From Comamonas sp. (GTDB lineage: Bacteria; Pseudomonadota; Gammaproteobacteria; Burkholderiales; Burkholderiaceae_C): a DNA stretch of 64,000 nt. The notes below the pieces were generated by a model, which had not been told where the DNA came from, did no database searches, and saw nothing but the letters and a program-made list of their open reading frames with translations. The position numbers were made by a program, and so were the translations under genes. How positions within the stretch are numbered: the stretch's first letter is position 1; the number at the start of each line of letters is the position of its first letter. The stretch covers positions 186,001 through 250,000 of the forward strand of contig JAITLR010000027.1 of NCBI GenBank assembly GCA_031277805.1, in the 5' to 3' direction. Of the stretch, positions 37,234 through 45,726 are shown piece by piece.

Positions 37234-38616
37234 ATGACTTCTGTATACGCCCAACGCCGCGCACGCTTGGCCGCCCAGTTGGGCGACGGCGGTGTCGCCA
37301 TCATTCCCACGGCTCCCGAGCTGCATCGCAATCGCGATACCGAGTATCTGTATCGCCATGACAGCTATTTCTACTACCTCACGGGGTTCAGCGAGCCCAA
37401 TGCCTGTCTGGTGCTGACCAGCGATGGCCGTAGCGTGCTGTTCTGCCAGCCCAAGGACATCGAGCGCGAGGTCTGGACCGGTATTCGCCTCGGGCCGGAT
37501 GCGGCCTTGAGCAAGCTGGGGGTGGACAAGGCCTATTCCAGCGATGAGATCAACACCCGCCTGCCGCGCCTGCTGGAAAACCGCGAGCGTGTCTGGTTCC
37601 CGTTTGCCACCCCCAAGGGTCTGGCCGAGCAGGTCGAAGGCTGGCTGGGTCAGGTGCGCGCCCGCTCGCGCTTTGGCGTGCTCTGCCCCACGCAGCAGGG
37701 CGATGCCTGCGCGTTGCTGGACGAGATGCGACTGATCAAGGACGTCCATGAGCAGGACATCATGCGCCGCGCTGCCCAGATCAGCGCCCAGGCCCATGTG
37801 CGTGCCATGCAGCGCTCGGCCCGCATGATCCGCAATGGTGAAGAGGTGCGCGAATACCATCTGGACGCTGAGCTGCTGCACGAGTTCCGCCAGCATGGTT
37901 CGCAATATGTGGCCTACGGCTCCATCGTGGCAGCCGGCGCCAACGCCTGCGTGCTCCACTATCAGGCGGACAAGGCCCCGGTGCGCCCCGGCGAGCTGGT
38001 GCTGATTGACGCGGGCTGCGAACTCGACGGCTATGCCAGCGATATCACGCGTACCTTCCCGGCGGACGGCAAGTTCTCCGGCCCGCAGCGTGCGCTGTAC
38101 GACCTGGTGCATGCCAGCCAGGAGGCCGCCATCGCCGTGACCAAGGCCGGAAATCGTTTCAACGATCCGCATGACGCCACGGTGGCCGTGCTGGCCCAGG
38201 GCATGCTGGATCTGGGGCTGCTGGACAAGACCCAATACGGTACGGCCCAGGACGTGATCGAGTCGCGTGCCTACTTCCAGTTCTATATGCACCGCACCGG
38301 CCACTGGCTGGGCATGGACGTGCATGACTGCGGCAGCTATGTGGAGCCTACCGAGCTGAATGTGGTCAGCGAGCGCAAGGACCCGATCTCCGGCGAGACC
38401 ATTGCCAACCGCCCCAGCCGTATCCTGCGACCCGGCATGGTCACGACGGTTGAGCCCGGTATCTACGTGCGCCCGGCCCCCGGTGTGCCCGAGCAGTTCC
38501 ACAACATCGGCATTCGCATCGAGGATGACGCCATCGTCACCGAGACCGGCTGCGAACTCATCACCCGCGGCGTGCCCGTGAAGGCCGACGAGATCGAAGC
38601 GCTGATGCGCGGCTGA
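37234..38616 (+). CDS. pepP: Xaa-Pro aminopeptidase (aminopeptidase P)
   Basis: Removes the N-terminal residue from peptides with Pro in second position; a dinuclear manganese enzyme of the cytoplasm. The 460-residue product has the N-terminal domain (FYYLTGFSEPNACLVLT) and the pita-bread catalytic domain. Metal-ligand contexts are LIDAGCELDGYASDITRTFP (two Asp), HRTGHWLGMDVHD (His), TVEPGIYV (Glu) and GIRIEDD (Glu). In E. coli pepP sits with ubiH; here a CPBP-type membrane protein gene follows 20 bases downstream. Confidence 0.95.
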   Translation: MTSVYAQRRARLAAQLGDGGVAIIPTAPELHRNRDTEYLYRHDSYFYYLTGFSEPNACLVLTSDGRSVLFCQPKDIEREVWTGIRLGPDAALSKLGVDKAYSSDEINTRLPRLLENRERVWFPFATPKGLAEQVEGWLGQVRARSRFGVLCPTQQGDACALLDEMRLIKDVHEQDIMRRAAQISAQAHVRAMQRSARMIRNGEEVREYHLDAELLHEFRQHGSQYVAYGSIVAAGANACVLHYQADKAPVRPGELVLIDAGCELDGYASDITRTFPADGKFSGPQRALYDLVHASQEAAIAVTKAGNRFNDPHDATVAVLAQGMLDLGLLDKTQYGTAQDVIESRAYFQFYMHRTGHWLGMDVHDCGSYVEPTELNVVSERKDPISGETIANRPSRILRPGMVTTVEPGIYVRPAPGVPEQFHNIGIRIEDDAIVTETGCELITRGVPVKADEIEALMRG

Positions 38617-38636
38617 GCGCTAGGGACAGCCCGCCC

Positions 38637-39416
38637 ATGAGCGCACCACCTGACCCGAGGAGAAGCCCCAGGCCCGCTCACGCCAGTCAAGGGTGGTGGC
38701 TGGGCCTGGTGCTATGGCTGCTGGGCATGCCCGGTGTGGTGTCGCTGGCGTTTTCGGTGCAGACCGAATGGCTGATGCGACTGGCGGCCTTTTTCTCCTT
38801 TCCCACGGTGCGCTGGATGGTGGGGCTGGGGATGGCCTTGGTGCTGGCGTTGGCGGTGGCCATTGGTGTGACGCTGGGGCGGCGCGTGGGACTGGGCTCT
38901 GCGTTGATCGATATTGCGCTGCAGGGGCGCTCGCCCTGGCGCGGCATCCGCTTTCTGAGCCTGCCAAGTCTGGCGGGCGGTGTCATCGGTGCCGCCTGGC
39001 TGGTGACGTTGGTCATGTTCTGGCCCGAGAGCCTTTCGGTCGTGGACCCGGTGTACAGCCTGCCGCTGCTGCCCAAGCTGCTGTACGGCGGCATTACCAG
39101 CGAGCTGCTGTTGCGCTACGGCGTGATGTCGCTGGTGATGTGGCTGCTGTGGCGGCTGTTCGGTCAGGAGCAGCGTCGTCCGGGCTGGCTGATGGGGTGG
39201 TCGGCGGTGGTCCTGACGGCCTTGCTTGCGGGTACGGTGCCTGTGTATCTGACCTGGTCCTTGTCGGCAACCTTGCCCAGCACGGTGCTGGCGCAGTTGC
39301 TGCTGTGCGAGATCGTCTATGGTCTGCTGGCCGGGCAACTGTTCTGGCGTTATGGGCTGGAGGTCGCCATCCTGGCCCATCTGGTGGCCTATCTGCTGTC
39401 CCACGGTCTGGTGTGA
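38637..39416 (+). CDS. CPBP-type intramembrane metalloprotease-like protein
   Basis: A 259-residue protein with about eight hydrophobic segments. ITSELLLRYGVMSLVMWLLW resembles motif 1 of CPBP/CAAX prenyl proteases, and FWRYGLEVAILAHLVAYLL resembles the motif 2 region with the His. Motif 1 has a single Glu where the classic form has two, so protease activity is uncertain. It probably forms an operon with pepP. Confidence 0.72.
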   Translation: MSAPPDPRRSPRPAHASQGWWLGLVLWLLGMPGVVSLAFSVQTEWLMRLAAFFSFPTVRWMVGLGMALVLALAVAIGVTLGRRVGLGSALIDIALQGRSPWRGIRFLSLPSLAGGVIGAAWLVTLVMFWPESLSVVDPVYSLPLLPKLLYGGITSELLLRYGVMSLVMWLLWRLFGQEQRRPGWLMGWSAVVLTALLAGTVPVYLTWSLSATLPSTVLAQLLLCEIVYGLLAGQLFWRYGLEVAILAHLVAYLLSHGLV

Positions 39417-39729
39417 GGCCGCGCATTAGAACCTGCCGGGTAAAACTGTTTCAACGCCTCGCTTGATGCAGTGCACCAGAGGGCATGGACAAGCACTGTT
39501 TATCTCTGTGAGTGCTCTTTTATTGGTAGCGAATTGCGCATGTGCTACGTTGGTTTTAATAAGTATTTCCTAGAAGTATCAAGCCAGAGCTGCGTAAACA
39601 GCTACTGTTTGAGGGGTACGGCGGCGGGTGGCAGCGATGTTGTCGCCACGCTGAAGATGCAGTCATGTAACCGCTTCCGTGCAAGAATTGAAACCCGATT
39701 ACATCATTCCATCGCGAGAGAGACATTTC
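39417..39729. other. pyk upstream spacer (313 bases)
   Basis: No gene is supported; the open frames here lack ribosome binding sites and family features. The middle (39490-39580) is AT-rich and carries a promoter candidate (39534-39562). Confidence 0.5.
39534..39562 (+). promoter_or_regulatory. Possible promoter for pyk
   Basis: TTGCGC and TAATAA are 17 bases apart in an AT-rich stretch about 170 bases upstream of pyk. Found by eye; moderate match to sigma-70 consensus. Confidence 0.35.
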
Positions 39730-41166
39730 ATGCAAGTGAGTCGTGCAACCAAGATCGTCGCCACATTGGGCCCCGCTTCCAGCGATCCGCAACTGCTTGA
39801 GCAAATGGTGCGCGACGGCGTGAACGTCGTGCGCCTGAACTTCAGCCATGGCAAGGCGCAGGACCATATCGACCGCGCCACCATGGTGCGTGAAGCCGCC
39901 CAGCGCGCAGGCCGTGAGGTCGCCATCATGGCCGACCTGCAAGGTCCCAAGATCCGCGTCGGCAAGTTCGCCGAAGGCAAGGTCTGGCTGGAGCCCGGCA
40001 TGCGCTTTGTGCTGGATGCATCGCGTACCGAATTGGGCGATATCAATGGCGTGGGCCTCGATTACAAGGAGCTGCCCCGTGATGTGAAGGCCGGCGATGT
40101 GCTGCTGCTCAACGACGGTCTGATCGTGATGACCGTGGAAGCCGTGCGTGGCGATGCCGTGCACACCATCGTCAAGCTGGGTGGCGAACTGTCCAACAAC
40201 AAGGGCATCAACAAGCAAGGCGGCGGTCTGACCGCTCCCGCGCTGACCGCCAAGGACATGGAAGACATCAAGACCGCAATGTCCTTCCAGGCCGACTACG
40301 TGGCTGTGAGCTTCCCCAAGAACGCCACCGACATGGAAATGGCCCGCCAGCTGTGCAATGTGGCAGCCGCCCAGTACGGCCACAAGCCCGGCCTGATCGC
40401 CAAGATCGAGCGCGCCGAAGCCATTCCCCGCCTGGAAGAGATCCTCAAGGTCTCCGACGGCATCATGGTCGCCCGTGGCGACCTGGCCGTGGAAGTGGGC
40501 CACGCTGCCGTGCCCGCACTGCAAAAGAAGATGATCCGCATGGCGCGCGACATGGACAAGGTGGTGATCACCGCGACCCAGATGATGGAGTCCATGATCA
40601 CCAACCCCGTGCCTACCCGCGCCGAAGTCAGCGATGTGGCCAATGCCGTGCTGGACGGCACCGATGCCGTGATGCTGAGCGCCGAAACCGCTGCCGGCAA
40701 GTTCCCGCTGGAAACCGTGCAGGAAATGGCCGCCATCTGCGCCGCTGCGGAAGCTGCCGAAGACCGTGTCAAGGATGCCGACTTCAGCAACAGCCCCTTC
40801 AAGCGTACCGACCAGGCCATCGCCATTGGCGCGCTGTTCACCGCTCACCACCTGGGTGCCAAGGCCATCGTGGCCATGACGGATTCCGGCTCCACCGCCC
40901 TGTGGATGAGCCGCCACCGCATCCACATCCCCATCTACGCTCTGACGCCTCGTCTGGCGACCCAGCGCAAGATGGCCCTGTACCGCAATGTGCGTCCTCT
41001 GCTGATGGACACCAGCGCAGACCGCGATACGGCTCTGGACCAGGCCAAGACCCATCTGCTGATGCGCGGCATCGTGCAGTCCGGCGATGTGTACGCCATC
41101 ACCTGCGGCGAGCCCATGGGCCAGCCCGGTGGTACGAACATGCTGAAGATTTGCAGGGTTGAGTGA
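39730..41166 (+). CDS. pyk: Pyruvate kinase
   Basis: Converts phosphoenolpyruvate and ADP to pyruvate and ATP. The 478-residue product starts MQVSRATKIVATLGPASSD, placed by homology; an upstream ATG adds 17 unconserved residues. Visible features are NVVRLNFSHG, ADLQGPKIRVG, the active-site region GLIAKIERAEAIPRLEEIL and MVARGDLAVEVG, ITATQMMESMI, and the C-terminal allosteric domain (MTDSGSTALWMSRHRIHIPI). It is a single-gene unit. Confidence 0.97.
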   Translation: MQVSRATKIVATLGPASSDPQLLEQMVRDGVNVVRLNFSHGKAQDHIDRATMVREAAQRAGREVAIMADLQGPKIRVGKFAEGKVWLEPGMRFVLDASRTELGDINGVGLDYKELPRDVKAGDVLLLNDGLIVMTVEAVRGDAVHTIVKLGGELSNNKGINKQGGGLTAPALTAKDMEDIKTAMSFQADYVAVSFPKNATDMEMARQLCNVAAAQYGHKPGLIAKIERAEAIPRLEEILKVSDGIMVARGDLAVEVGHAAVPALQKKMIRMARDMDKVVITATQMMESMITNPVPTRAEVSDVANAVLDGTDAVMLSAETAAGKFPLETVQEMAAICAAAEAAEDRVKDADFSNSPFKRTDQAIAIGALFTAHHLGAKAIVAMTDSGSTALWMSRHRIHIPIYALTPRLATQRKMALYRNVRPLLMDTSADRDTALDQAKTHLLMRGIVQSGDVYAITCGEPMGQPGGTNMLKICRVE

Positions 41167-41275
41167 TCTCCCCCTGAGGCGCTGTGCGCCTTCCCCCTCT
41201 CTCTACGCGCTTCGCGCTAAGGGAGGGGGACAACAGCCTCGCTGCGGGGCGGCCCTTGCTCGCTGTTCCGCGGTT
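41167..41275. repeat. C-rich/G-rich intergenic element
   Basis: The region after pyk contains the arms CCCCCTCTCTC and GGGAGGGGG around TACGCGCTTCGCGCTAA, flanked by CTGAGGCGCTGTGCGCC and CAGCCTCGCTGCGGGGCGG. From memory, sequences of this design recur between genes in Comamonadaceae; only one copy occurs in this window, so the repeat status cannot be shown here. Confidence 0.45.
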
Positions 41276-41291
41276 AGGGCGTGCTTCATCA

Positions 41292-41335
41292 AAAAAGCTG
41301 CCAGCGCTTATGAATCAAGCGCTGGCAGCTTTTGT
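41292..41335. terminator. Bidirectional terminator between pyk and PAP2 gene, with TTTTGATAGC tail
   Basis: AAAAGCTGCCAGCGCTT and AAGCGCTGGCAGCTTTT form a perfect 17-bp stem around ATGAATC, followed by GTTTTGATAGC. The AGCGCTT core and TTTTGATAGC link it to the dispersed element seen elsewhere. Confidence 0.88.
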
Positions 41336-41349
41336 TTTGATAGCGTTGT

Positions 41350-41925
41350 TTAACTGATTTGCGGGTGCAGGCCTTGTTTCAGGCGCCTGCGGCGCCGGGC
41401 TTGTTGGACCTTGAGGGCACAGCGCCAGACCAGGATGGCGCTGGCTGCGCCGGTCAGCATGCCGGCCAGCACGTCGGACGGGAAATGCACGCCCAGCACC
41501 ACGCGGCTCAGGGCAACGCTGCAGGCCAGAACCCAGGCGCTGATGATCAGCCAGCGCCGGTGTCGGCCCACGCCGAGGTTGATGCCCAGGGCCAGGGCAA
41601 AGGCCCCGGCGGCATGCATGCTGGGAAAGCTGGCGCTGGCGCCATGCGCTATCCATTGCTGGCCCATGCCCAGCTGTGCAGGCCTGGGCATGGGAAATCC
41701 CCAGCGTATCAAGCGGCAGGCCACCCAGGCCACGGCCATGGACAGCAACGCCAGCTGCATGCTGCGTCGCCAGCCCTTGCCCAGGGCCAGCATGGCTGCG
41801 ATTACAGGCAAGGCGCACAGGCCGGGAAGCCAGTTGGACGCAAGGCGCGAGGCCTCTATCCACCACAAAGGACTCTGGGTGTTGGCATTGAGGAAGTGAA
41901 AGACGGGTGGATCAAAAAACAGCAT
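41350..41925 (-). CDS. PAP2-family membrane phosphatase (copy A)
   Basis: Probably dephosphorylates an isoprenoid or lipid phosphate at the outer face of the inner membrane (undecaprenyl-diphosphatase or PgpB-like). The 191-residue product has about five membrane segments and the three phosphatase motifs: RWGFPMPRP, ASFPSMHAAGAF and SRVVLGVHFPSDVLAG. It closely resembles copy C (42775-43365) and lies last in a three-gene minus-strand unit, 20 bases after the middle gene. The C-terminus is very basic (ARRRRRLKQG). Confidence 0.87.
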   Translation of the reverse strand: MLFFDPPVFHFLNANTQSPLWWIEASRLASNWLPGLCALPVIAAMLALGKGWRRSMQLALLSMAVAWVACRLIRWGFPMPRPAQLGMGQQWIAHGASASFPSMHAAGAFALALGINLGVGRHRRWLIISAWVLACSVALSRVVLGVHFPSDVLAGMLTGAASAILVWRCALKVQQARRRRRLKQGLHPQIS

Positions 41926-41945
41926 GAGAGTCTTTCTGACGACGT

Positions 41946-42704
41946 TCAGTCGTTGGGAATCACGGTATCGGGTAGATGGTTCGCTGCGCTGGTCAGGCGT
42001 CTGACCTGCATCTGCGTGGTCACCAGGTCACAGATCCAGCAGCAGGTCCAGGACAACCAGGCCGTCCAGAACGTGTGACTCATGAAGTGGGCGCCGCGCA
42101 TCTGTTGTGCGAGGCCCAGGGCAAAGCCGGCGAGCAGCGCGGCCGCCAGCCAGATGCGTGCCGCGCGGGGCAGGGTGTGGCGCAGTGCAAAGTAGCCGCT
42201 GATGAAGGCAAAGCCCGCCGAAGCATGGCCTGCCGGGAAACAATGCCCGCCTCCGCCATCCGTCACGCCCCAGGCCCAGTGAGAGACATAGTGGCCCACG
42301 CCGCCAAAATCGCTGATGTCCCAGGGGCAGCTGGTGGCGCTGATGCGTTTCATGATGGCCATGACGATCAGCGAAAGCAGCGAGCCAAGCACCAGTTGCA
42401 CGCGTCGTGAATAGGGTACTTGTCGCAGCAGGCCCATGGGCCACCAGATCATCAGGCTCAGGCTCAGCACAATGACCCAGGCCAGCTTGCGCGCGCCTTC
42501 ATGGGCGATATTGACCATGAACCAGTCGTTTTGCAGGGGAAACCCCAGGCTGTTGCCGAACCAGTGCGCCATGGGCATGTCCAGGCCGCTCATGTCCCAG
42601 GCCAGGACACCGGCCAGGGCAATGCAGGTCCAGCTCAGCAGCCTGAGTGGCGAGGCTTCTTGGGGGAATGTGAGAGGCGGGACGGACGAACGCATGTCCG
42701 CCAC
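41946..42704 (-). CDS. PAP2-family membrane phosphatase, CPWD type (copy B)
   Basis: A 252-residue membrane phosphatase, distinct from its two neighbours. Motifs are KRISATSCPWDISDFGG (motif 1 region with CPWD), GGHCFPAGHASAGFAF (motif 2) and RGAHFMSHTFWTAW (motif 3). This CPWD form is, as I recall, the one often found beside phosphoethanolamine transferases (eptA/mcr-type). No such transferase gene is in the window. It lies in the middle of the three-gene unit. The second Met (residue 4) is an alternative start. Confidence 0.87.
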   Translation of the reverse strand: MADMRSSVPPLTFPQEASPLRLLSWTCIALAGVLAWDMSGLDMPMAHWFGNSLGFPLQNDWFMVNIAHEGARKLAWVIVLSLSLMIWWPMGLLRQVPYSRRVQLVLGSLLSLIVMAIMKRISATSCPWDISDFGGVGHYVSHWAWGVTDGGGGHCFPAGHASAGFAFISGYFALRHTLPRAARIWLAAALLAGFALGLAQQMRGAHFMSHTFWTAWLSWTCCWICDLVTTQMQVRRLTSAANHLPDTVIPND

Positions 42705-42774
42705 GATAGAAAGCCCTGCTTAATAGGGGCTTAAGAACATCGGCGTTTTGGCGGGGCGGTCTTCCCTGAGGCTC

Positions 42775-43365
42775 TTATGCCTGCCTGGCCCAGCGCAGGC
42801 GCAGCTGTTTGATATGTGGCATCAAACGCAGGTAACCACGTCGGCGTAGCTGAAAAGCGAGGTGCCAGACCAGCCAGGCACTGCCGATGCCGACCAGGGC
42901 TCCGGCCAGCACATCGGAGGGAAAGTGCACGCCCAGGTGCACACGGCTCCAGCAAACGCCGATGGCTGCCGCCCAGGCCAGAGCCACCAGCCATTTGCGG
43001 TGGCGTGTCACTCCAAGACGAATGGCCATGGCCAGGGCAAAGGCGCCGCTGGCATGCTGGCTGGGAAAGCTGGAGCGCCCTCCGTGTTGGACCCACAGCG
43101 TGCCCATGTCGAGCTGGAAAGGGCGCTGGGTGGGAAAGCCCCAGCGGATGAGCCTGACCGCGACCCAGGCCGTCGCCATGGACAGCAGCAGCATCAGCAT
43201 GGTGCGGCGCGCGGCGGGGGAGCCGAAGACCAGTGTGCCCAGAACCAGGACGGCGCTGATATTGGGGATCCAGCTGGAGAGCACGCGCGCCAGCTGGATG
43301 CTGAGCCAGGGAGTGTTCTCGTCGGCGTTGAATAGCGCAAACAAAAAAGGATCGAAGAAGAACAT
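42775..43365 (-). CDS. PAP2-family membrane phosphatase (copy C)
   Basis: A 196-residue phosphatase and paralogue of copy A: shared blocks include VRLIRWGFP, SSFPSQHASGAFALAMAI against SFPSMHAAGAFALALGI, and LGVHFPSDVLAG. The start is MFFFDPFLFALF. It is the first gene of the unit and is divergent from the response-regulator gene over 174 bases, so the regulator may control it. Confidence 0.87.
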   Translation of the reverse strand: MFFFDPFLFALFNADENTPWLSIQLARVLSSWIPNISAVLVLGTLVFGSPAARRTMLMLLLSMATAWVAVRLIRWGFPTQRPFQLDMGTLWVQHGGRSSFPSQHASGAFALAMAIRLGVTRHRKWLVALAWAAAIGVCWSRVHLGVHFPSDVLAGALVGIGSAWLVWHLAFQLRRRGYLRLMPHIKQLRLRWARQA

Positions 43366-43539
43366 GAATGCGCTGCGAGGGTGGGAGTGGGCAGATGCTA
43401 AGGGGAAAAGGTGCTGACTGGATGTCAATTTCTGATTCAAACGTTCGCAAAAAGCAGACTTTCCTGTCGGTGCGGTGGCACTGTTTGTCAGCTGCGGAGG
43501 TGAATGGGCAAAGACCGGATTGCCCCGCACAATGCAGGC

Positions 43540-44235
43540 ATGCGAATTCTGGTGGTTGAAGACAATGAAGGTATTGCGGCGGGCCTGCGTACCAATCTCA
43601 TGCAGCGAGGCTATGCGGTGGATGTCTGTGCGTCCGTGGCCCAGGCCTGGAACGCTTTGTGCGTCGAGCGCTTTGATGCCGTGCTGCTGGATCTGGGCCT
43701 GCCTGATGGCGATGGCAGCGAGGTGGTGCGGCGCTTGCGCGGCCAATTGCCCCGGCCAGGTTTGCCACAGCTGCCCGAGGCCGCCACGCCCGTGCTGATC
43801 CTGACGGCTCGTGATCAGGTGCAAGACCGGGTGGCCGGGCTAAATCTGGGAGCTGACGACTATCTGGTCAAACCGTTTGACATGGATGAACTCGAAGCCC
43901 GGCTGCGAGCCATGATGCGTCGCGCTGCCGGTCAGGCCTCGCCCGTGATTCGCCATGGCGATCTGGAGGTCGATCCGGCTTCCCGAACTCTCAAGCAGGC
44001 AGGGCGCAAGGTAGAGGTTTCGCCGCGTGAGTTCGCCGTGCTCTGGGCCTTGCTGCAGGTACGGGGCAGAGTGCTGTCACGGCCACAGATCGAAGAGCAT
44101 CTGTACAGCTGGGGCGACACGGTGGAGAGCAATGCGGTGGAGGTCTATGTGCACCATCTGCGCAAAAAACTGGGTCAGAAAATCATCGTCACCATGCGGG
44201 GCGTGGGTTACTTCATGCCGCAGGAACAGGAATGA
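43540..44235 (+). CDS. OmpR/PhoB-type response regulator (PmrA/QseB-like)
   Basis: DNA-binding response regulator of 231 residues. The receiver domain has Glu-Asp at 7-8, phospho-acceptor Asp51 in VLLDLGLPDGDG, a Thr in LILTARD and Lys in DDYLVKPFDMDELEAR. The DNA-binding winged helix covers the last 95 residues (SPREFAVLWALLQVRGRVLSR, VEVYVHHLRKKLG). A 14-residue Pro-rich extension precedes the fourth strand of the receiver. It overlaps the kinase gene by four bases. Confidence 0.93.
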   Translation: MRILVVEDNEGIAAGLRTNLMQRGYAVDVCASVAQAWNALCVERFDAVLLDLGLPDGDGSEVVRRLRGQLPRPGLPQLPEAATPVLILTARDQVQDRVAGLNLGADDYLVKPFDMDELEARLRAMMRRAAGQASPVIRHGDLEVDPASRTLKQAGRKVEVSPREFAVLWALLQVRGRVLSRPQIEEHLYSWGDTVESNAVEVYVHHLRKKLGQKIIVTMRGVGYFMPQEQE

Positions 44236-45596
44236 AAGATCAAAGGTCCAGGGCCGGGCGGCGTAGCTCGCTGCAATTGACGCTGCTGGCCTGGATGCTG
44301 GCCGCATTGGCGGCGGTCTGGGCCAGTTTTGTCATCTGGGGCTACCAGACGGGTGTGAACGAGGCCGATGAGCTGACGGACGGGCATCTGGCCGGCGTTG
44401 CCACGCTGGCCCTGAACTGGCATGTGCAGGACGATGTGCCGCTCAGGGAGAGCACTCCTGTGCAGCCGCCGCCGGGGTTGCATGCGCATGACTATCAGGA
44501 GTCGCTCAGCGTGGTGCTATGGAATGCCAGCGGAGCCGTGATCTCCCGCACCGGCCAGGCGCCGCTGCCGGATTTCGATATCGAGCAGGGCTTCGCCACG
44601 ATTGGTGCCGATCCGCGCAAGGCCTGGCGCAGCTACACGCAGTGGAGCGTGGATCGCAAGGCCAAGGTCACGGTGATGGTGTCGCTGGCCGAGCGTGACA
44701 GCCTGGCCGACGATATTGCCATGCAGATGGTCGAGCCCGGTTTCTGGCTGCTGCCCATGATCGTGGTGGCACTGGGCATGGCCATGCGCCGTGGCTTGCG
44801 TCCTCTGAACCAGATCACCCAACGGGTACAGGCCCTGGATCTGAGCCAGGACCAGCGTGTTTCCGATGCGCATGTGCCGCGTGAGCTGTCGCCCATGGTG
44901 GGTGCCATCAACACCTTGCTGGACAGGCAGCAGGCGGCTCTGAAGCGGGAGCGCAATCTCGCCAATGAAGTCGCTCATGAGCTGCGCACGCCACTGGCCT
45001 CCATCGTGCTGCAGGCCCAGGCGCTGGAATCTGCACAGGGCGGGCTGGGTGAAGATGCTGTCATGCGTGCCGCTCTGCAGCGCATTGGGCAGGACGCCTT
45101 GCATGCAGGTCATGTGCTGGATCAGTTGCTGACGCTGGCCAGAGCCGGGCGTGGCATGCAGGATGCGCCGCTGCAACGAGTCAACTGGGCTGCATTGGCG
45201 CGCAATGTGGCAGCAGCCCAGGCGCAAAGCGCGTGGCAGCGCCAGGATGTGCTGGCGGTGGATGCGCCTGAATCCCTGCCCGTACGCGGCAATGCACTGC
45301 TGCTGGAATCGGCGCTGCGCAACCTGATTGAAAACGCGGTACGCCATACACCCATGGGCACGCAGATCGAGGTACAAGCCGGTCTGGATGCCGATCGTGG
45401 CCTGGCCTGGATTCAGATCTGTGACGATGGGCGGCGCGATGCGGCCCCCGAGCATGCGCCCCCTGTGGATAGTCTGCATCTGGGTCATGAAATCGTCGGA
45501 CGCGTCATGCAGGCCCACGGCGGACGCTTTGAACAGGCTGATGCCCCACCGGGCTTCACCACCTGCTATCGCATGGAAATGCCGACTGCCGGTTAA
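44232..45596 (+). CDS. Sensor histidine kinase (PmrB/QseC-like) with shortened ATP lid
   Basis: Membrane sensor of 454 residues. Helix 1 is at about 17-37, a periplasmic domain at 38-168, helix 2 at 170-188, then HAMP-like DHp with His249 in NEVAHELRTPLAS. The N box is ALRNLIENAVRHTP (362-375). The G1 box is DDGRRD (398-403) instead of D-x-G-x-G, and only about 17 residues separate it from the LGHEIV G2 segment, so the ATP lid and F box are reduced. Gene order with the regulator and the PAP2 unit suggests envelope-stress sensing. Confidence 0.9.
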   Translation: MKDQRSRAGRRSSLQLTLLAWMLAALAAVWASFVIWGYQTGVNEADELTDGHLAGVATLALNWHVQDDVPLRESTPVQPPPGLHAHDYQESLSVVLWNASGAVISRTGQAPLPDFDIEQGFATIGADPRKAWRSYTQWSVDRKAKVTVMVSLAERDSLADDIAMQMVEPGFWLLPMIVVALGMAMRRGLRPLNQITQRVQALDLSQDQRVSDAHVPRELSPMVGAINTLLDRQQAALKRERNLANEVAHELRTPLASIVLQAQALESAQGGLGEDAVMRAALQRIGQDALHAGHVLDQLLTLARAGRGMQDAPLQRVNWAALARNVAAAQAQSAWQRQDVLAVDAPESLPVRGNALLLESALRNLIENAVRHTPMGTQIEVQAGLDADRGLAWIQICDDGRRDAAPEHAPPVDSLHLGHEIVGRVMQAHGGRFEQADAPPGFTTCYRMEMPTAG

Positions 45597-45601
45597 AATA
45601 G

Positions 45602-45620
45602 GCGGTTACTAAGCGGTTAC
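45602..45620. promoter_or_regulatory. Tandem GCGGTTAC repeat upstream of fba
   Basis: GCGGTTAC occurs twice with an 11-base period (45602-45609 and 45613-45620), just past the kinase stop and about 107 bases upstream of fba. One helical turn spacing fits a regulator site; no regulator is identified. Confidence 0.3.
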
Positions 45621-45726
45621 CGGAAGGTGTCGCTGGTCTATCCCCAGGCCACAGCTGTCGTGCGGCGCACTGCAGTCATTCATTGCCGGGGGGCGTTACC
45701 TCTCAAAACTTTGAACGGAACCCACC

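Noticed and set aside
39471-39800. 109-codon frame upstream of and overlapping pyk
   Set aside because: Lies in the promoter spacer, has no ribosome binding site and overlaps the certain pyk start.
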